Source: Actinotalea caeni
Lineage (GTDB): Bacteria; Actinomycetota; Actinomycetes; Actinomycetales; Beutenbergiaceae
Assembly (NCBI RefSeq): GCF_009733795.1
Contig: NZ_WNXX01000006.1
Span: 62,001 to 126,000 of the forward strand
Length of the DNA: 64,000 bases
Reading direction: 5' to 3'
The notes below the pieces were generated by a model that had not been told where the DNA came from, ran no database searches, and saw only the letters and a program-made list of their open reading frames with translations. Made by a program: the position numbers and the translations under genes. Of the stretch, positions 1-7,926 are shown in pieces (the first letter of the stretch is position 1; each line of letters starts with the position of its first letter).

Positions 1-13
1 GTCGACCGGGTGC

Positions 14-949
14 TCAGAAGCCGAGGTCGCGTGCGACGCGCCGGATCTCCTCGGCGCTCGCGCGCAGGCCCGCGACCTCCGCCTCGGTCATCGGCACGTC
101 GAGGCGGCGCTCGATGCCGCTGCGGCCGACCACCGACGGTACCGACAGGCAGACGTCGTCGATGCCGTGGTAGCCCTCGAGCATCGAGGAGACCGGCAGC
201 ACGCTGTGCTCGTCGCGCAGCACCGCCTCGATGATCCGGCTCCCGGAGACGCCGATCGCGTAGTTGGTGGCGCCCTTGCCGCTGATGATCTCGTAGGCGG
301 CGTGCACGACGTCGTGCGCCATCCGGTCGCGCTCCTCGGCCGGCACGAGGTCGGTCACCGGGACGGCGCCGACGGTCGCGGTGCTCCAGAGCGGGATCTC
401 GCTGTCGCCGTGCTCGCCGACGATGTAGGCGTGCACGTTCTGCACCGCCACACCGCAGCGGGAGGCGAGCAGGCCGCGCAGCCGCGCGGTGTCGAGCACG
501 GTCCCGGAGCCGAACAGCCGCTCCGGCGCCGCGCCGGTGAGCTTCTGGGCGACGTAGGTGATGACGTCGACCGGGTTCGTCACCATGACGATGATCGCCT
601 CGGGCGCGACCTCGACCAGCTGCGGCATCAGGGTCCGCATGAGGTTCGTCGTCGAGGCGGCGAGGTCCAGCCGGGTCTGGCCGGGCTGCTGCTTGGCCCC
701 GGCGGTCACGGCGATGATGTCGGCGTCCGCGCAGGCCTGGATGTCGTCGGAGCCCTCGACGTGCGCGGCCGGCACGAACTGCAGCCCCTGCCGCAGGTCG
801 AGCGCCTCGGCACGCACCTTCGCCGCGTCGATGTCGTAGAGCACCACCGAGCGCGCGAGGCCCTGCATGAGGCTCGCGTAGGCGAGCGTGGACCCGACCG
901 ACCCGGCGCCGACGACGGCCAGCTTCGTTCCCGTGCTGCTCTCGATCAC
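14..949 (-). CDS. ldh: L-lactate dehydrogenase
   Basis: Predicted cytoplasmic NAD-dependent interconversion of pyruvate and L-lactate. The 311-residue length is normal for LDH. Visible features are the Rossmann loop GAGSVGS (residues 14-20), the substrate loop KQQPGQTR (87-93) whose Gln favours lactate over malate, Asn125 in VTNPVD, the D153/R156 pair in DTARLR and catalytic His180 in GEHGDSE. The start is GTG at 949; a weak -10 (CAGCAT) lies 6 nt upstream. The gene ends 14 bases from the window edge, so its downstream partner cannot be seen. Malate dehydrogenase is less likely because the specificity loop carries Gln rather than Arg. Confidence 0.95.
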   Translation of the reverse strand: MIESSTGTKLAVVGAGSVGSTLAYASLMQGLARSVVLYDIDAAKVRAEALDLRQGLQFVPAAHVEGSDDIQACADADIIAVTAGAKQQPGQTRLDLAASTTNLMRTLMPQLVEVAPEAIIVMVTNPVDVITYVAQKLTGAAPERLFGSGTVLDTARLRGLLASRCGVAVQNVHAYIVGEHGDSEIPLWSTATVGAVPVTDLVPAEERDRMAHDVVHAAYEIISGKGATNYAIGVSGSRIIEAVLRDEHSVLPVSSMLEGYHGIDDVCLSVPSVVGRSGIERRLDVPMTEAEVAGLRASAEEIRRVARDLGF

Positions 950-1019
950 CGGTCCATGCTGTCAGCCGCGCGCCGTCCGTGTCGCGTGCTCGGCGCGACG
1001 ACCTGCGGTCGTCGTGCCG

Positions 1020-1409
1020 TCAGGGCCAGGTGGTCGCGTGACGGTCGAAGTCCTCGCCGGTCTGCACCGGCACCACGCAGAACACGTGACCGCCCGGGTC
1101 CTGGAGGATCGCGTAGGACTCGTGGCGTTCCACGACCTCCGCGCCCAGGCCGACGACGCGCGCGATCTCGGCGTCGACGTCGTCGGTCTCGATGTCCAGG
1201 TGCACGCGCGGTGCGGTGCCGGACCCGGTGCGCTGCAGCGCGAGCTGGACACCGCCCTCGAAGGGGCGCAGCTCCTCGTAGGGGTGCTCCGCCGTCGCGC
1301 GCTTCTCCTGCCGTGGGGTGCCCTGCGCCGCGGCCCAGAAGTCCGCGGCTGCGTCGAACCGCTCGGCCGGGTGGTCGATGAGGACGACGCCGATCCTGCT
1401 CCGATGCAT
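1020..1409 (-). CDS. VOC (glyoxalase-like) family protein
   Basis: About 129 residues forming one vicinal-oxygen-chelate fold. The strand pattern RIGVVLIDHPAERF at the N-terminus and a C-terminal DPGGHVFCVV strand are typical. It resembles the DUF/VOC proteins of actinobacteria with no proven substrate; a metal-dependent isomerase, dioxygenase or binding role is possible. I chose ATG at 1409 because a -10 box (TAGCGT, minus strand, 1417-1422) sits 7 nt upstream, indicating a leaderless transcript; a longer frame reading from 1445 would pass through that promoter. It is divergent from a second VOC gene only 78 bp away, which suggests an old duplication. Confidence 0.8.
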   Translation of the reverse strand: MHRSRIGVVLIDHPAERFDAAADFWAAAQGTPRQEKRATAEHPYEELRPFEGGVQLALQRTGSGTAPRVHLDIETDDVDAEIARVVGLGAEVVERHESYAILQDPGGHVFCVVPVQTGEDFDRHATTWP

Positions 1410-1486
1410 GCCCGCCACGCTAGGCGGGCGGGCGGCCGTCGGCAATCCCGTTGCGTCGCGGGTGCGGGTCCGCGAAGACTGCCGTG

Positions 1487-1888
1487 ATGACCTCGCGCAT
1501 CTCGCACACGAGCATCGACTGCCGCAACGCCTACGAGCTGTCGGAGTGGTGGCGGCAGCTGCTGGACTACGTCGACGTGGCGGACGACCCGAACGAGCCG
1601 GGCCACGAGGAGTGCATGATCCTCGCTCGCGACGGCAGCCACCACGTGCTGTTCATCGAGGTGCCCGAGGCCAAGACGGTCAAGAACCGCCTGCACTTCG
1701 ACCTGCGCCCCACGGACCGCACCCAGCAGGAGGAGGTCGACCGGCTGGTCGGCGTCGGCGCCACCGTGCTCGCCGACTGCCGCGGCCAGTACGGCCCGGG
1801 CACCGGCTGGGTGACGATGGCCGACCCGGAGGGCAACGAGTTCTGCGTGCTCCGGGGCGACGGCGAGCTCGCGGCGACACCGGGCTGA
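1487..1888 (+). CDS. VOC family protein
   Basis: About 133 residues. N-terminal SRISHTSIDCRNAYELSEWW and C-terminal MADPEGNEFCVLRG match glyoxalase-like VOC proteins common in actinobacteria. The internal LHFDLRPTDRTQQEEVDRL segment is the usual second beta-alpha unit. No substrate can be assigned. ATG at 1487 is preferred over the in-frame codon at 1451, since homologous VOC proteins begin just before the SRISH strand. It lies head-to-head with the VOC gene at 1020-1409 and the two may share one regulatory region. Confidence 0.8.
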   Translation: MTSRISHTSIDCRNAYELSEWWRQLLDYVDVADDPNEPGHEECMILARDGSHHVLFIEVPEAKTVKNRLHFDLRPTDRTQQEEVDRLVGVGATVLADCRGQYGPGTGWVTMADPEGNEFCVLRGDGELAATPG

Positions 1889-1940
1889 CCGCCGCCGCCG
1901 GGACGGCGGCCGCGCCGGCTCGCCGCCTAGGGTGGTCGGC

Positions 1941-3374
1941 GTGACCGAGATCCACGAGCTCAGCGCACGCGCCCTCGCCGGCGCGATCCGGTCCGGCGAG
2001 ACCACCCCGCAGGAGGTGCTCGCCCACACGCTCGAGCGGGCCGAACGGCTCGGGCCGGGGGTCGGCGCGTTCGCGCGGCTGACCCCCGACCTCGCTCGTC
2101 GGCAGGCCGACGACGCGGCCGCCCGGCTCGCCGACGGCGACCCCGCGCCCCTGCTGGGCGTGCCGCTGCCGATCAAGGACCTCACCATGGTCGCCGGGGT
2201 CGAGATGACGGCCGGCAGCGCCGCGATGCGGGGCTTCGTGCCGGAGGTCGACGACGGCGTCGTCACCCGGCTGCGGGAGGCCGGCACGGTCATGCTCGGC
2301 AAGACCTCGACGCCGGAGCTCGGGCTGCCGCCCTACACCGAGCCGGACATCGGCCCGCCCGCCCGCAGCCCGTGGGACCCGACCCGGTCGGCCGGCGGCT
2401 CGTCCGGGGGAGCGGCGGCCGCCGTGGCGGCGGGGATCGTCCCGGTCGCGCACGGCAGCGACGGCGGCGGTTCGATCCGCATCCCGGCGGCGGCGTGCGG
2501 GCTGGTCGGCCTCAAGCCGAGCCGGGGCCGCATCAGCACCGGCCCGTACGGCGTCGACGGCGCGGCGCTCGCCACCCACGGCGTGCTCACCCGCGACGTC
2601 CGCGACACCGCGCTCGCGCTCGACGTGCTCGCGCAGGGGTGGCCGGGCGACGACCGGGTGCTGCCGCCCCCGGCCGCCGGGTCGTTCCTGGCGGCCGCCG
2701 ACGCCGACGTGACGCCGCTGCGGGTCGGGGTGCTGACGACCCCGATCATCACGCCGGACGCGCCCGTGCACGCCGAGGCGCTGGCCGCCGTCGAGCGGGC
2801 GGTCGGGCTGCTCGCGGCGATGGGGCACGAGGTCACCGAGGTGCCGCCGCCGTTCCCGGCGGAGAAGTGGCTGCCGTTCCTCGACGTGTGGTCGGTGATG
2901 GCGGCGAGCGCGCCGCTTCCGCCGGAGGTCGAGCCGCTGCTGGTGCCGTTGACGCGGTGGATGCGCGAGCGCGGCCGCGGCGTGGCCGCGGTGACCTACG
3001 CCGACGCGATCGCCGCGGGGCAGCGGCTGCAGCGCGAAGCGGCGCAGACCTGGGCGGGCGTCGACGTCGTCCTCAGCCCCACGCTCGCCCAGCCGGCGCC
3101 GCGCATCGGCGAGATGCGCGACGACGACGACCCCGAGGCCGACTTCTGGGCGCAGTGCGCGTTCACGCCGTGGACCTCGACCTGGAACATCCTCGGCGCC
3201 CCGGCGATCTCGCTGCCGCTCCACCACGCCCCCGCGGAGCAGGGCGGCCCGGTGCTGCCGTGGGGCGTCATGCTCGGCGCCCGCACCGGCCGCGAGGACC
3301 TGCTCCTCGGCCTCGCCGCCGCCCTCGAGGCCGCCGCGCCCTGGCCGCTGGTGCCGGGGAGCGGGGTGAGCTGA
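1941..3374 (+). CDS. Amidase signature family enzyme
   Basis: A 477-residue amidase-signature hydrolase that should cleave a carboxamide in the cytoplasm. The Ser-cisSer-Lys triad is readable: Lys79 in PIKDL, Ser154 in the GGSSGG loop and the nucleophile Ser178 in GGGSIRIP; the 24-residue spacing of the two serines is the family norm. The start is GTG at 1941: a -10 TAGGGT (1928-1933) lies 7 nt upstream, so translation probably begins at the mRNA 5' end. No gatB or gatC lies nearby, and the gene stands alone, so a GatA role in tRNA amidation is unlikely. The substrate is unknown. Confidence 0.88.
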   Translation: MTEIHELSARALAGAIRSGETTPQEVLAHTLERAERLGPGVGAFARLTPDLARRQADDAAARLADGDPAPLLGVPLPIKDLTMVAGVEMTAGSAAMRGFVPEVDDGVVTRLREAGTVMLGKTSTPELGLPPYTEPDIGPPARSPWDPTRSAGGSSGGAAAAVAAGIVPVAHGSDGGGSIRIPAAACGLVGLKPSRGRISTGPYGVDGAALATHGVLTRDVRDTALALDVLAQGWPGDDRVLPPPAAGSFLAAADADVTPLRVGVLTTPIITPDAPVHAEALAAVERAVGLLAAMGHEVTEVPPPFPAEKWLPFLDVWSVMAASAPLPPEVEPLLVPLTRWMRERGRGVAAVTYADAIAAGQRLQREAAQTWAGVDVVLSPTLAQPAPRIGEMRDDDDPEADFWAQCAFTPWTSTWNILGAPAISLPLHHAPAEQGGPVLPWGVMLGARTGREDLLLGLAAALEAAAPWPLVPGSGVS

Positions 3375-3384
3375 GGACGGCTGC

Positions 3385-3765
3385 TCAGAGCGTCGACGCC
3401 GCCAGCGCGAGGAGCGCGAGCAGCGGCAGCGTGCCCTGCACGGCGGCGGGGCGGACCTTGGTCCGGTCGGTGACCACGAGCACGAGCGCGGCGGCGAGCA
3501 TCGAGCCGGTGCCCGCGCACAGCAGCGCCACCGACACCGGCCGGCTCGAGCCGGCCGCGACGATCCCGGCGATCGTCACCAGCGCGAGGAACAGGTTGTA
3601 GAAGCCCTGGTTGAGCGCGAGCTGCTTCGTCGCACGCGCCTGCTCGGCCGACAGCCCGAAGACGCGGCGGGTCGCCGGTGCCTCCCACCGCAGCGACTCC
3701 AGCACCCAGATGTAGACGTGCAGCAGCGCGGCGAGCCCGGCGAGCGCGAGTGCGACGGCGACCAT
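3385..3765 (-). CDS. DUF1304 family membrane protein
   Basis: A 126-residue integral membrane protein with about four hydrophobic segments (residues 2-20, 50-70, 76-95, 105-125). The N-terminal HVYIWVLES and the ALNQGFYN motif after helix 1 are characteristic of DUF1304 (EpaC-like) proteins, whose function is unsettled. ATG at 3765 is preceded by a strong ribosome site (GGAGGAGG, 8 nt spacing). It is convergent with the amidase gene, only 10 bp away, and lies 56 bp downstream of the ybaK-like gene, probably in the same transcript. Confidence 0.85.
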   Translation of the reverse strand: MVAVALALAGLAALLHVYIWVLESLRWEAPATRRVFGLSAEQARATKQLALNQGFYNLFLALVTIAGIVAAGSSRPVSVALLCAGTGSMLAAALVLVVTDRTKVRPAAVQGTLPLLALLALAASTL

Positions 3766-3821
3766 GCGGGCATCCTCCTCCGGCGCGGCGCCGTCGGCCA
3801 GGAATCGATGGGTCGGCCCGG

Positions 3822-4319
3822 TCAGCGGGCGATCGTGGCGAGCACACCGCCGGTGACGGCGAGCAGGTCCTCGGGCGCGAGCTCGAGGTCGAGCCCGCGA
3901 CGGCCGCCGGAGACGAGCACGGTCTCGTGGGCCGCGGCGGCGTCGTCGAGCACGGTCGGCAGCCTGCGCTTCTGTCCGATCGGACTGATGCCGCCGACCA
4001 CGTAGCCGGTCAGTCGCTCCGCCGCCCGCGGCTCGGCCATGCCTGCGCGCTTGGCACCCAGCGCGGCGGCGATCGCCTTGAGGTCGAGCTGCCGGTCGAC
4101 CGGCACGATCCCGACCGCGCACCCGCCCGGCCCGCCCTCGAGGTCGACGAGCAGCGTCTTGAAGACCCGCCCCGGCTCGACCCCCAGCGCCTCGGCGGCC
4201 TCCATCCCGTACGACGCGGCGGCGGGGTCGTGCTCGTAGGCGTGCAGCACGTAGCGCACGTCCGCGGCGTCGAGCGCGACGGTGGCCGGTGTGCCACCGC
4301 CGCCGTGACGGCGTGCCAT
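3822..4319 (-). CDS. ybaK: Cys-tRNA(Pro) deacylase YbaK-like
   Basis: A 165-residue YbaK/EbsC-type protein that hydrolyses cysteinyl-tRNA(Pro) mischarged by prolyl-tRNA synthetase. It has the family pattern: N-terminal ATVALDAADVRYVLHAYEHDP, a GVEPGRVFKTLLVD strand containing the conserved Lys, and the VGGISPIGQKRRLPTVLD segment that closes the active site. The ATG overlaps the stop codon of the upstream lppM-like gene by one base (TGATG), so translation is likely coupled. No unusual features. Confidence 0.92.
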   Translation of the reverse strand: MARRHGGGGTPATVALDAADVRYVLHAYEHDPAAASYGMEAAEALGVEPGRVFKTLLVDLEGGPGGCAVGIVPVDRQLDLKAIAAALGAKRAGMAEPRAAERLTGYVVGGISPIGQKRRLPTVLDDAAAAHETVLVSGGRRGLDLELAPEDLLAVTGGVLATIAR

Positions 4320-5194
4320 CAGCGGCGCCTCCCGCGCGGTGCCCCGCCACGGCCGGCGGGGCGTCCCTTGCCGCGGCGCTCGTCCTTGGCGGCGGCGAGC
4401 ATGTCGTCGAGCTTCGACGTCGAGCCGCCGCGTGCCGCGGCCTGCCGGGCGCGGAAGCCGCCGTCGGCGGGTGACCGGTCTTGGGCGGGCCGTCGGCGGC
4501 TCAGCCGCCACGCGACGACGGCGCCGATGCCTGCCACGACGACGAGCACGAGCAGCGGCACCGGCACCCGCGACCACCACGGCACCGGACCCACGGAGGA
4601 GACCGCGAGCATCGTCGGGTCGGTGCTCTCGTCGAGCTCCCAGGTCACGGTGCGCCCCTCGAGGCGGCCGTCGTGCTCGATCACGTCCTCGGGCATCGTC
4701 ACCGACAGCCGCACGGTCCACGGCGGCCGCTCGGCGTCGGGGTCCTGGTCCTCGCCCGCGCCCAGCACGGACAGGTCGCCGCGCAGCACGTAGCTGTCGC
4801 CCTCGCGCGTGATCGTGAGCGCGCCGTCGCTCGCGTCGGCCAGACGGTCGGCGGGGACGTCGTCGAGCGTCAGCGTGACGCCGGTGAAGCCGTCCTCGGC
4901 GAAGGGCTCCCCGGTGACGCCGTCGCCGGCGTTGGTGGCGAGCTCCTCGACGATCACGTCGCCCAGGCGGGCCGGGTCCTGGCCCTGCGAGACCGCCCAC
5001 TCGTCGGAGACCGCCACCAGCACGGTGCCGGAGACGGTGCCCGCCGCGTCCCCGGCCGTCCCGTGGAGCGTGAGGTCGCCGTCGACGCGCACGCAGCCCG
5101 CGAGCACCAGCAGCCCCAGGACGGCGGCCAGCACCAGTCGTGCCGCCCGCCCCGCGGGGCGCGCGCCGGGCCCGTGCGTCCTGTGCTCGCTCAC
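4319..5194 (-). CDS. LppM-like lipoprotein (DUF3153 type)
   Basis: A 291-residue exported protein. A basic start is followed by a hydrophobic segment ending in a lipobox LAGC (Cys34), then a beta-rich extracytoplasmic domain (VRVDGDLTLHG...VTLTLDDVP), a transmembrane helix near residues 211-232 and a basic cytoplasmic tail rich in Arg and Gly. This matches the LppM family known from mycobacteria, where it affects phagosome trafficking; no such role can be inferred here. It is first in a probable operon with the ybaK-like gene, and the non-coding repeat island (5.2-5.6 kb) lies immediately upstream. Confidence 0.8.
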   Translation of the reverse strand: MSEHRTHGPGARPAGRAARLVLAAVLGLLVLAGCVRVDGDLTLHGTAGDAAGTVSGTVLVAVSDEWAVSQGQDPARLGDVIVEELATNAGDGVTGEPFAEDGFTGVTLTLDDVPADRLADASDGALTITREGDSYVLRGDLSVLGAGEDQDPDAERPPWTVRLSVTMPEDVIEHDGRLEGRTVTWELDESTDPTMLAVSSVGPVPWWSRVPVPLLVLVVVAGIGAVVAWRLSRRRPAQDRSPADGGFRARQAAARGGSTSKLDDMLAAAKDERRGKGRPAGRGGAPRGRRR

Positions 5195-5224
5195 CCGAGC
5201 ACCTTACGCACCCACCCCACCCCC

Positions 5225-5422
5225 GGTTTCAACCCACTTCTGCCCCCCGGGGGGAACCCGTCCTCGCGAGCGGCAACGAACTCGTACGTCCGCGCCCAGC
5301 TCGTACGGTGCACGCTACGAGCTCGGCACGTCGCTACGAGCTCGCGAGCTGTGAGGAGCAGCAAGAGATGCTGGATAGCGCGGTGCGGGTGGGCAGGGCA
5401 GGGGCGGAGGTGGGTTGAAACC
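5225..5422. repeat. Inverted pair GGTTTCAACCCAC / GTGGGTTGAAACC bracketing a palindromic unit
   Basis: A perfect 13-bp inverted repeat at 5225-5237 and 5410-5422 brackets the first 66-bp palindromic element. A further partial copy (GGGTTGAAACC) follows at 5441-5451. The left copy extends to the 20-mer GGTTTCAACCCACTTCTGCC, which recurs in variant form at about 25.4 kb and 39.9 kb. The whole 5195-5631 gap has no convincing gene; a 102-codon frame across it is composed of these repeats. Confidence 0.75.
5279..5344. repeat. 66-bp palindromic intergenic element, copy 1
   Basis: The element carries nested inverted arms: outer AACTCGTAC with GCTACGAGCT, inner CTCGTAC with CTACGAG, around a GGTGCACG centre. 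Copy 2 (5465-5530) has the same length and differs at eight positions, several of which are transitions in the right-hand arms. It could fold into a long double hairpin in RNA or DNA. Confidence 0.8.
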
Positions 5423-5464
5423 TCGTGCGGGGGCAAGACTGGGTTGAAACCGGGTTGGGCGCCC

Positions 5465-5530
5465 AACTCGTACAGCCGCGCCCACCTCGTACGGTGCACG
5501 CTACGAGTTTGGTACGGCGCTACGAGTTCG
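5465..5530. repeat. 66-bp palindromic intergenic element, copy 2
   Basis: Second copy of the element at 5279-5344, in the same orientation and 186 bp downstream. Its arms AACTCGTA and TACGAGTT pair perfectly. It lies directly before a heptamer tandem array. Confidence 0.8.
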
Positions 5531-5532
5531 CC

Positions 5533-5595
5533 GGCTGGCGGCTGGCGGCTGGGGGCTGGCGTCCGGCGTCCGGCGTCCGGCGTCCGGCGTTCGGC
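5533..5595. repeat. Heptanucleotide tandem array (nine units)
   Basis: Nine contiguous 7-bp units: GGCTGGC twice, GGCTGGG, GGCTGGC, then GTCCGGC four times and GTTCGGC. It is non-coding and lies just beyond the 3' end of the ABC transporter gene. Slippage-prone, so its length probably varies among strains. Confidence 0.85.
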
Positions 5596-5631
5596 GTCGT
5601 GACGGTCGCGGGGTGCGCGTCGCCGAGCCCG

Positions 5632-7476
5632 CTACTCCGTGGTGAGGAGCTGGTGGTGGGCGAGCTCGCGGTACAGCGGCGAGGAGTCGAGGAGCTCGGT
5701 GTGCGTGCCGGTCGCGACCACGCGGCCGCCGTCGAGCACGACGATCTGGTCGCTGTCCACGACGGTCGAGAGCCGGTGCGCGATCACCAGCAGGGTGCGG
5801 CCGGTCGCGACCTCGTCGATCGCGGCGCGGAGCTGGGCCTCGTTGCGGCTGTCGAGGCTCGAGGTGGACTCGTCGAGCAGCAGCAGCGCGGGGGCCGCGA
5901 GCAGCGCCCGCGCGATCGCGAGCCGCTGCCGCTCGCCGCCCGAGAGCATGACGCCGTGCTCGCCCACCGGGGCGTCGAGGCCGAGCGGGGAGCGCGTGAG
6001 CACCTCGGCGAGGTTCGCCCGCTCGAGGACGGCGCGCATCTCCGCCTCGGTGGCGTCCGGCGCCCCGAGCCGGAGGTTGTCGGCGAGGGAGCCCGCGAGC
6101 ACCGGGGCGTCCTGCTCGACGTAGCCGATGCCGGCACGCAGCTGCGCGCGGGGGATCTCCCGGAGGTCGACGCCGTCGGCCAGCACCCGACCCGCGACCG
6201 GGTCGTAGAACCGCTCGACCAGGGCGAAGACCGTCGACTTGCCCGCTCCCGACGGCCCGACCAGCGCGGTGCGGGACCCGCGGGGGACGGTGAACGTGAC
6301 GTCGTCGAGCACGTCCGGGGCGCCGTCCTCGGTCGTCGGGTACCGGAAGGACACACCCTCGAAGGCGACCGCCGCCGCGTCCTGGCGGCGCGGCGCGGTG
6401 CCGACGACGTCGCCGTCGGTCTCGATCGGCAGCCGCACCACCTCCTGGATGCGGCCGAGCGCCCCGAGCGCCTGGCTGGTCGCCGACATCGCCCCGATCA
6501 TCTGGCCGAGCGGCATGACGAGCAGGAACAGGAACATGAGGAAGCCGACCAGCTCCGAGATCGACAGCGACCCCGCCGCCACGCGCGCGCCGCCGACGCC
6601 GAGCACGACGAGGAACGCCAGCTGCAGCGCCACGCCCGCGATCGGCACGACCATCGCCGACACCCGCGCCACCTTGAGGCCCGCCTGGTAGGCGCCCTCG
6701 GTGCGCTCGTCGAGGACGGTGATCTCACGGTCGGTGGCGTTGGCGGCCCGGATGGTCCGCACGCCGGAGATCGCGCGCTCCAGTGACGCCGACAGCGCCC
6801 CGACCTGCTCCTGCGCCTGCGCGCTCGCGCGGGTGAGCATCGGCATCACCGCACCGGCGGCGCCGATCGCGAGGACGACGACGCCCAGCGTCAGCCCGAA
6901 CAGCAGCGGGTCGATGACGATCATCGCCACGACGGCGCCCACGAAGGTCAGCAGCCCGCCGACCGACTCGACCAGCCCTTGCGTGAGCACGGAACGCAGC
7001 AGCGTGGTGTCGCTGCCGACCCGGCTCACCAGGTCACCCGTGCGACGGGTGTCGAACGCGGCCACCGGCAGGTGCAGGATCCGTGCCACCAGCCTGCGCC
7101 GGCTCAGCCGGACCACCTGCTCGCCGAGCACCTGCAGCAGGAAGTGCTGCACCCCGGCGACGAGCGCGTCGGCGACGACGAGCGCGACGAGCAGCCACGG
7201 CAGCCAGCCGAGCGGGTTCGTGGTCTGCACCCGGTCGATGAGCTGCTGGACGAGCAGCGGCTGGGCGAGGCTGGTCGCGGCGCCGACGACCGACAGCAGC
7301 ACCGCGGCGGTGATGAGCGTGCGGTTGACCGCGAGGTAGGGGAGCAGCTCGCGCAGCGACGCGCGCGGGCCGTCGTCGGCGGTGCGACGGCCGCCGAAGA
7401 GGCCGCGGGGGCGGCGGCCGGCCGGCGACGGCACGGTCGTGGAGGTGTCGGTCTGCGGTGCGGTCGAGGTGCTCAT
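5632..7476 (-). CDS. ABC transporter, fused permease and ATPase (exporter type)
   Basis: A 614-residue half-transporter. Residues about 40-330 form the six-helix exporter domain. The ATPase follows with Walker A GPSGAGKST (about 407-415), signature LSGGERQRLAIARALL (about 509-524), Walker B ALLLLDESTSSLD and H-loop AHRLSTV. It should work as a homodimer exporting a drug, lipid or peptide; the substrate is unknown. It lies 70 bp downstream of a small HTH gene, on the same strand and probably in the same transcript, so it is the likely regulatory target of that protein. The repeat island lies beyond its 3' end. Confidence 0.92.
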   Translation of the reverse strand: MSTSTAPQTDTSTTVPSPAGRRPRGLFGGRRTADDGPRASLRELLPYLAVNRTLITAAVLLSVVGAATSLAQPLLVQQLIDRVQTTNPLGWLPWLLVALVVADALVAGVQHFLLQVLGEQVVRLSRRRLVARILHLPVAAFDTRRTGDLVSRVGSDTTLLRSVLTQGLVESVGGLLTFVGAVVAMIVIDPLLFGLTLGVVVLAIGAAGAVMPMLTRASAQAQEQVGALSASLERAISGVRTIRAANATDREITVLDERTEGAYQAGLKVARVSAMVVPIAGVALQLAFLVVLGVGGARVAAGSLSISELVGFLMFLFLLVMPLGQMIGAMSATSQALGALGRIQEVVRLPIETDGDVVGTAPRRQDAAAVAFEGVSFRYPTTEDGAPDVLDDVTFTVPRGSRTALVGPSGAGKSTVFALVERFYDPVAGRVLADGVDLREIPRAQLRAGIGYVEQDAPVLAGSLADNLRLGAPDATEAEMRAVLERANLAEVLTRSPLGLDAPVGEHGVMLSGGERQRLAIARALLAAPALLLLDESTSSLDSRNEAQLRAAIDEVATGRTLLVIAHRLSTVVDSDQIVVLDGGRVVATGTHTELLDSSPLYRELAHHQLLTTE

Positions 7477-7546
7477 GTGCGGTCAGCCGTTCGTGCGTGG
7501 GTTGCGGTGGTGGGCCGGGGGTGCGGGGCGCTCCCGGTGTCGCCCC

Positions 7547-7774
7547 TCACCGTCGGCCGTACTTCTTGTGCACGGCCTGCTTGGAGATGTCGAGCGCGCT
7601 CGCGATCTGCTGCCACGAGTGGCCCTGCTGGCGGGCGTGCCGGACCAGCTCGGCCTCGCGTCGCTCGATCGCCGCGAGCTGGTGCCGTCGCTGCTTGGTC
7701 AGCTCGATGAGCTCTCCGATCACCTCGGCGGCCCCCTCGCCGCCGCCAGCCTCACCCACTGCTGTCCTGGTCAT
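7547..7774 (-). CDS. Small helix-turn-helix regulator
   Basis: A 75-residue protein with a Glu/Arg-rich helical N-terminus (ELIELTKQRRHQLAAIERRE) and a C-terminal helix-turn-helix (GHSWQQIASALDISKQAVHKKYG). It resembles small HTH proteins paired with ABC transporters in actinobacteria. ATG at 7774 is chosen because an almost ideal promoter lies just upstream on the minus strand: TTGACA, 17 bp, TACATT, 6 nt, ATG. The in-frame codon at 7813 would lie inside that promoter. Two GTCAA-N6-TTGAC palindromes cover the -35 and -10, which suggests autoregulation of this gene and the ABC gene behind it. Confidence 0.8.
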   Translation of the reverse strand: MTRTAVGEAGGGEGAAEVIGELIELTKQRRHQLAAIERREAELVRHARQQGHSWQQIASALDISKQAVHKKYGRR

Positions 7775-7777
7775 GTC

Positions 7778-7820
7778 GTCAATGTAGGTTGACGCGACCG
7801 CAGTGTCAACCATGATTGAC
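7778..7820 (-). promoter_or_regulatory. Promoter of the HTH/ABC operon with two GTCAA-N6-TTGAC operators
   Basis: On the minus strand, -35 TTGACA (7804-7809) and -10 TACATT (7781-7786) are 17 bp apart and the -10 is 6 nt from the ATG. Palindromes GTCAATGTAGGTTGAC (7778-7793) and GTCAACCATGATTGAC (7805-7820) overlap the -10 and the -35. Their centres are 27 bp apart, so dimers bound there would not lie on exactly the same helical face. Confidence 0.75.
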
Positions 7821-7926
7821 GTTCGCCTCGGCCTCGCGCCTCCTGCCGAGCTCGCAGCACGGTGCGCGCTCGGCCGGCCGCGCCCGGGGACCGGTCACAG
7901 CCGTGCCGGTGCAGCTGGGCGGCTCG

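Noticed and set aside
1941..3374. GatA (Glu-tRNA amidotransferase subunit A)
   Set aside because: No gatB/gatC neighbours, and a stand-alone leaderless gene fits a general amidase better.
5191..5499. 102-codon minus-strand frame in the repeat island
   Set aside because: The peptide merely translates the palindromic repeats and has no ribosome site or TANNNT box.
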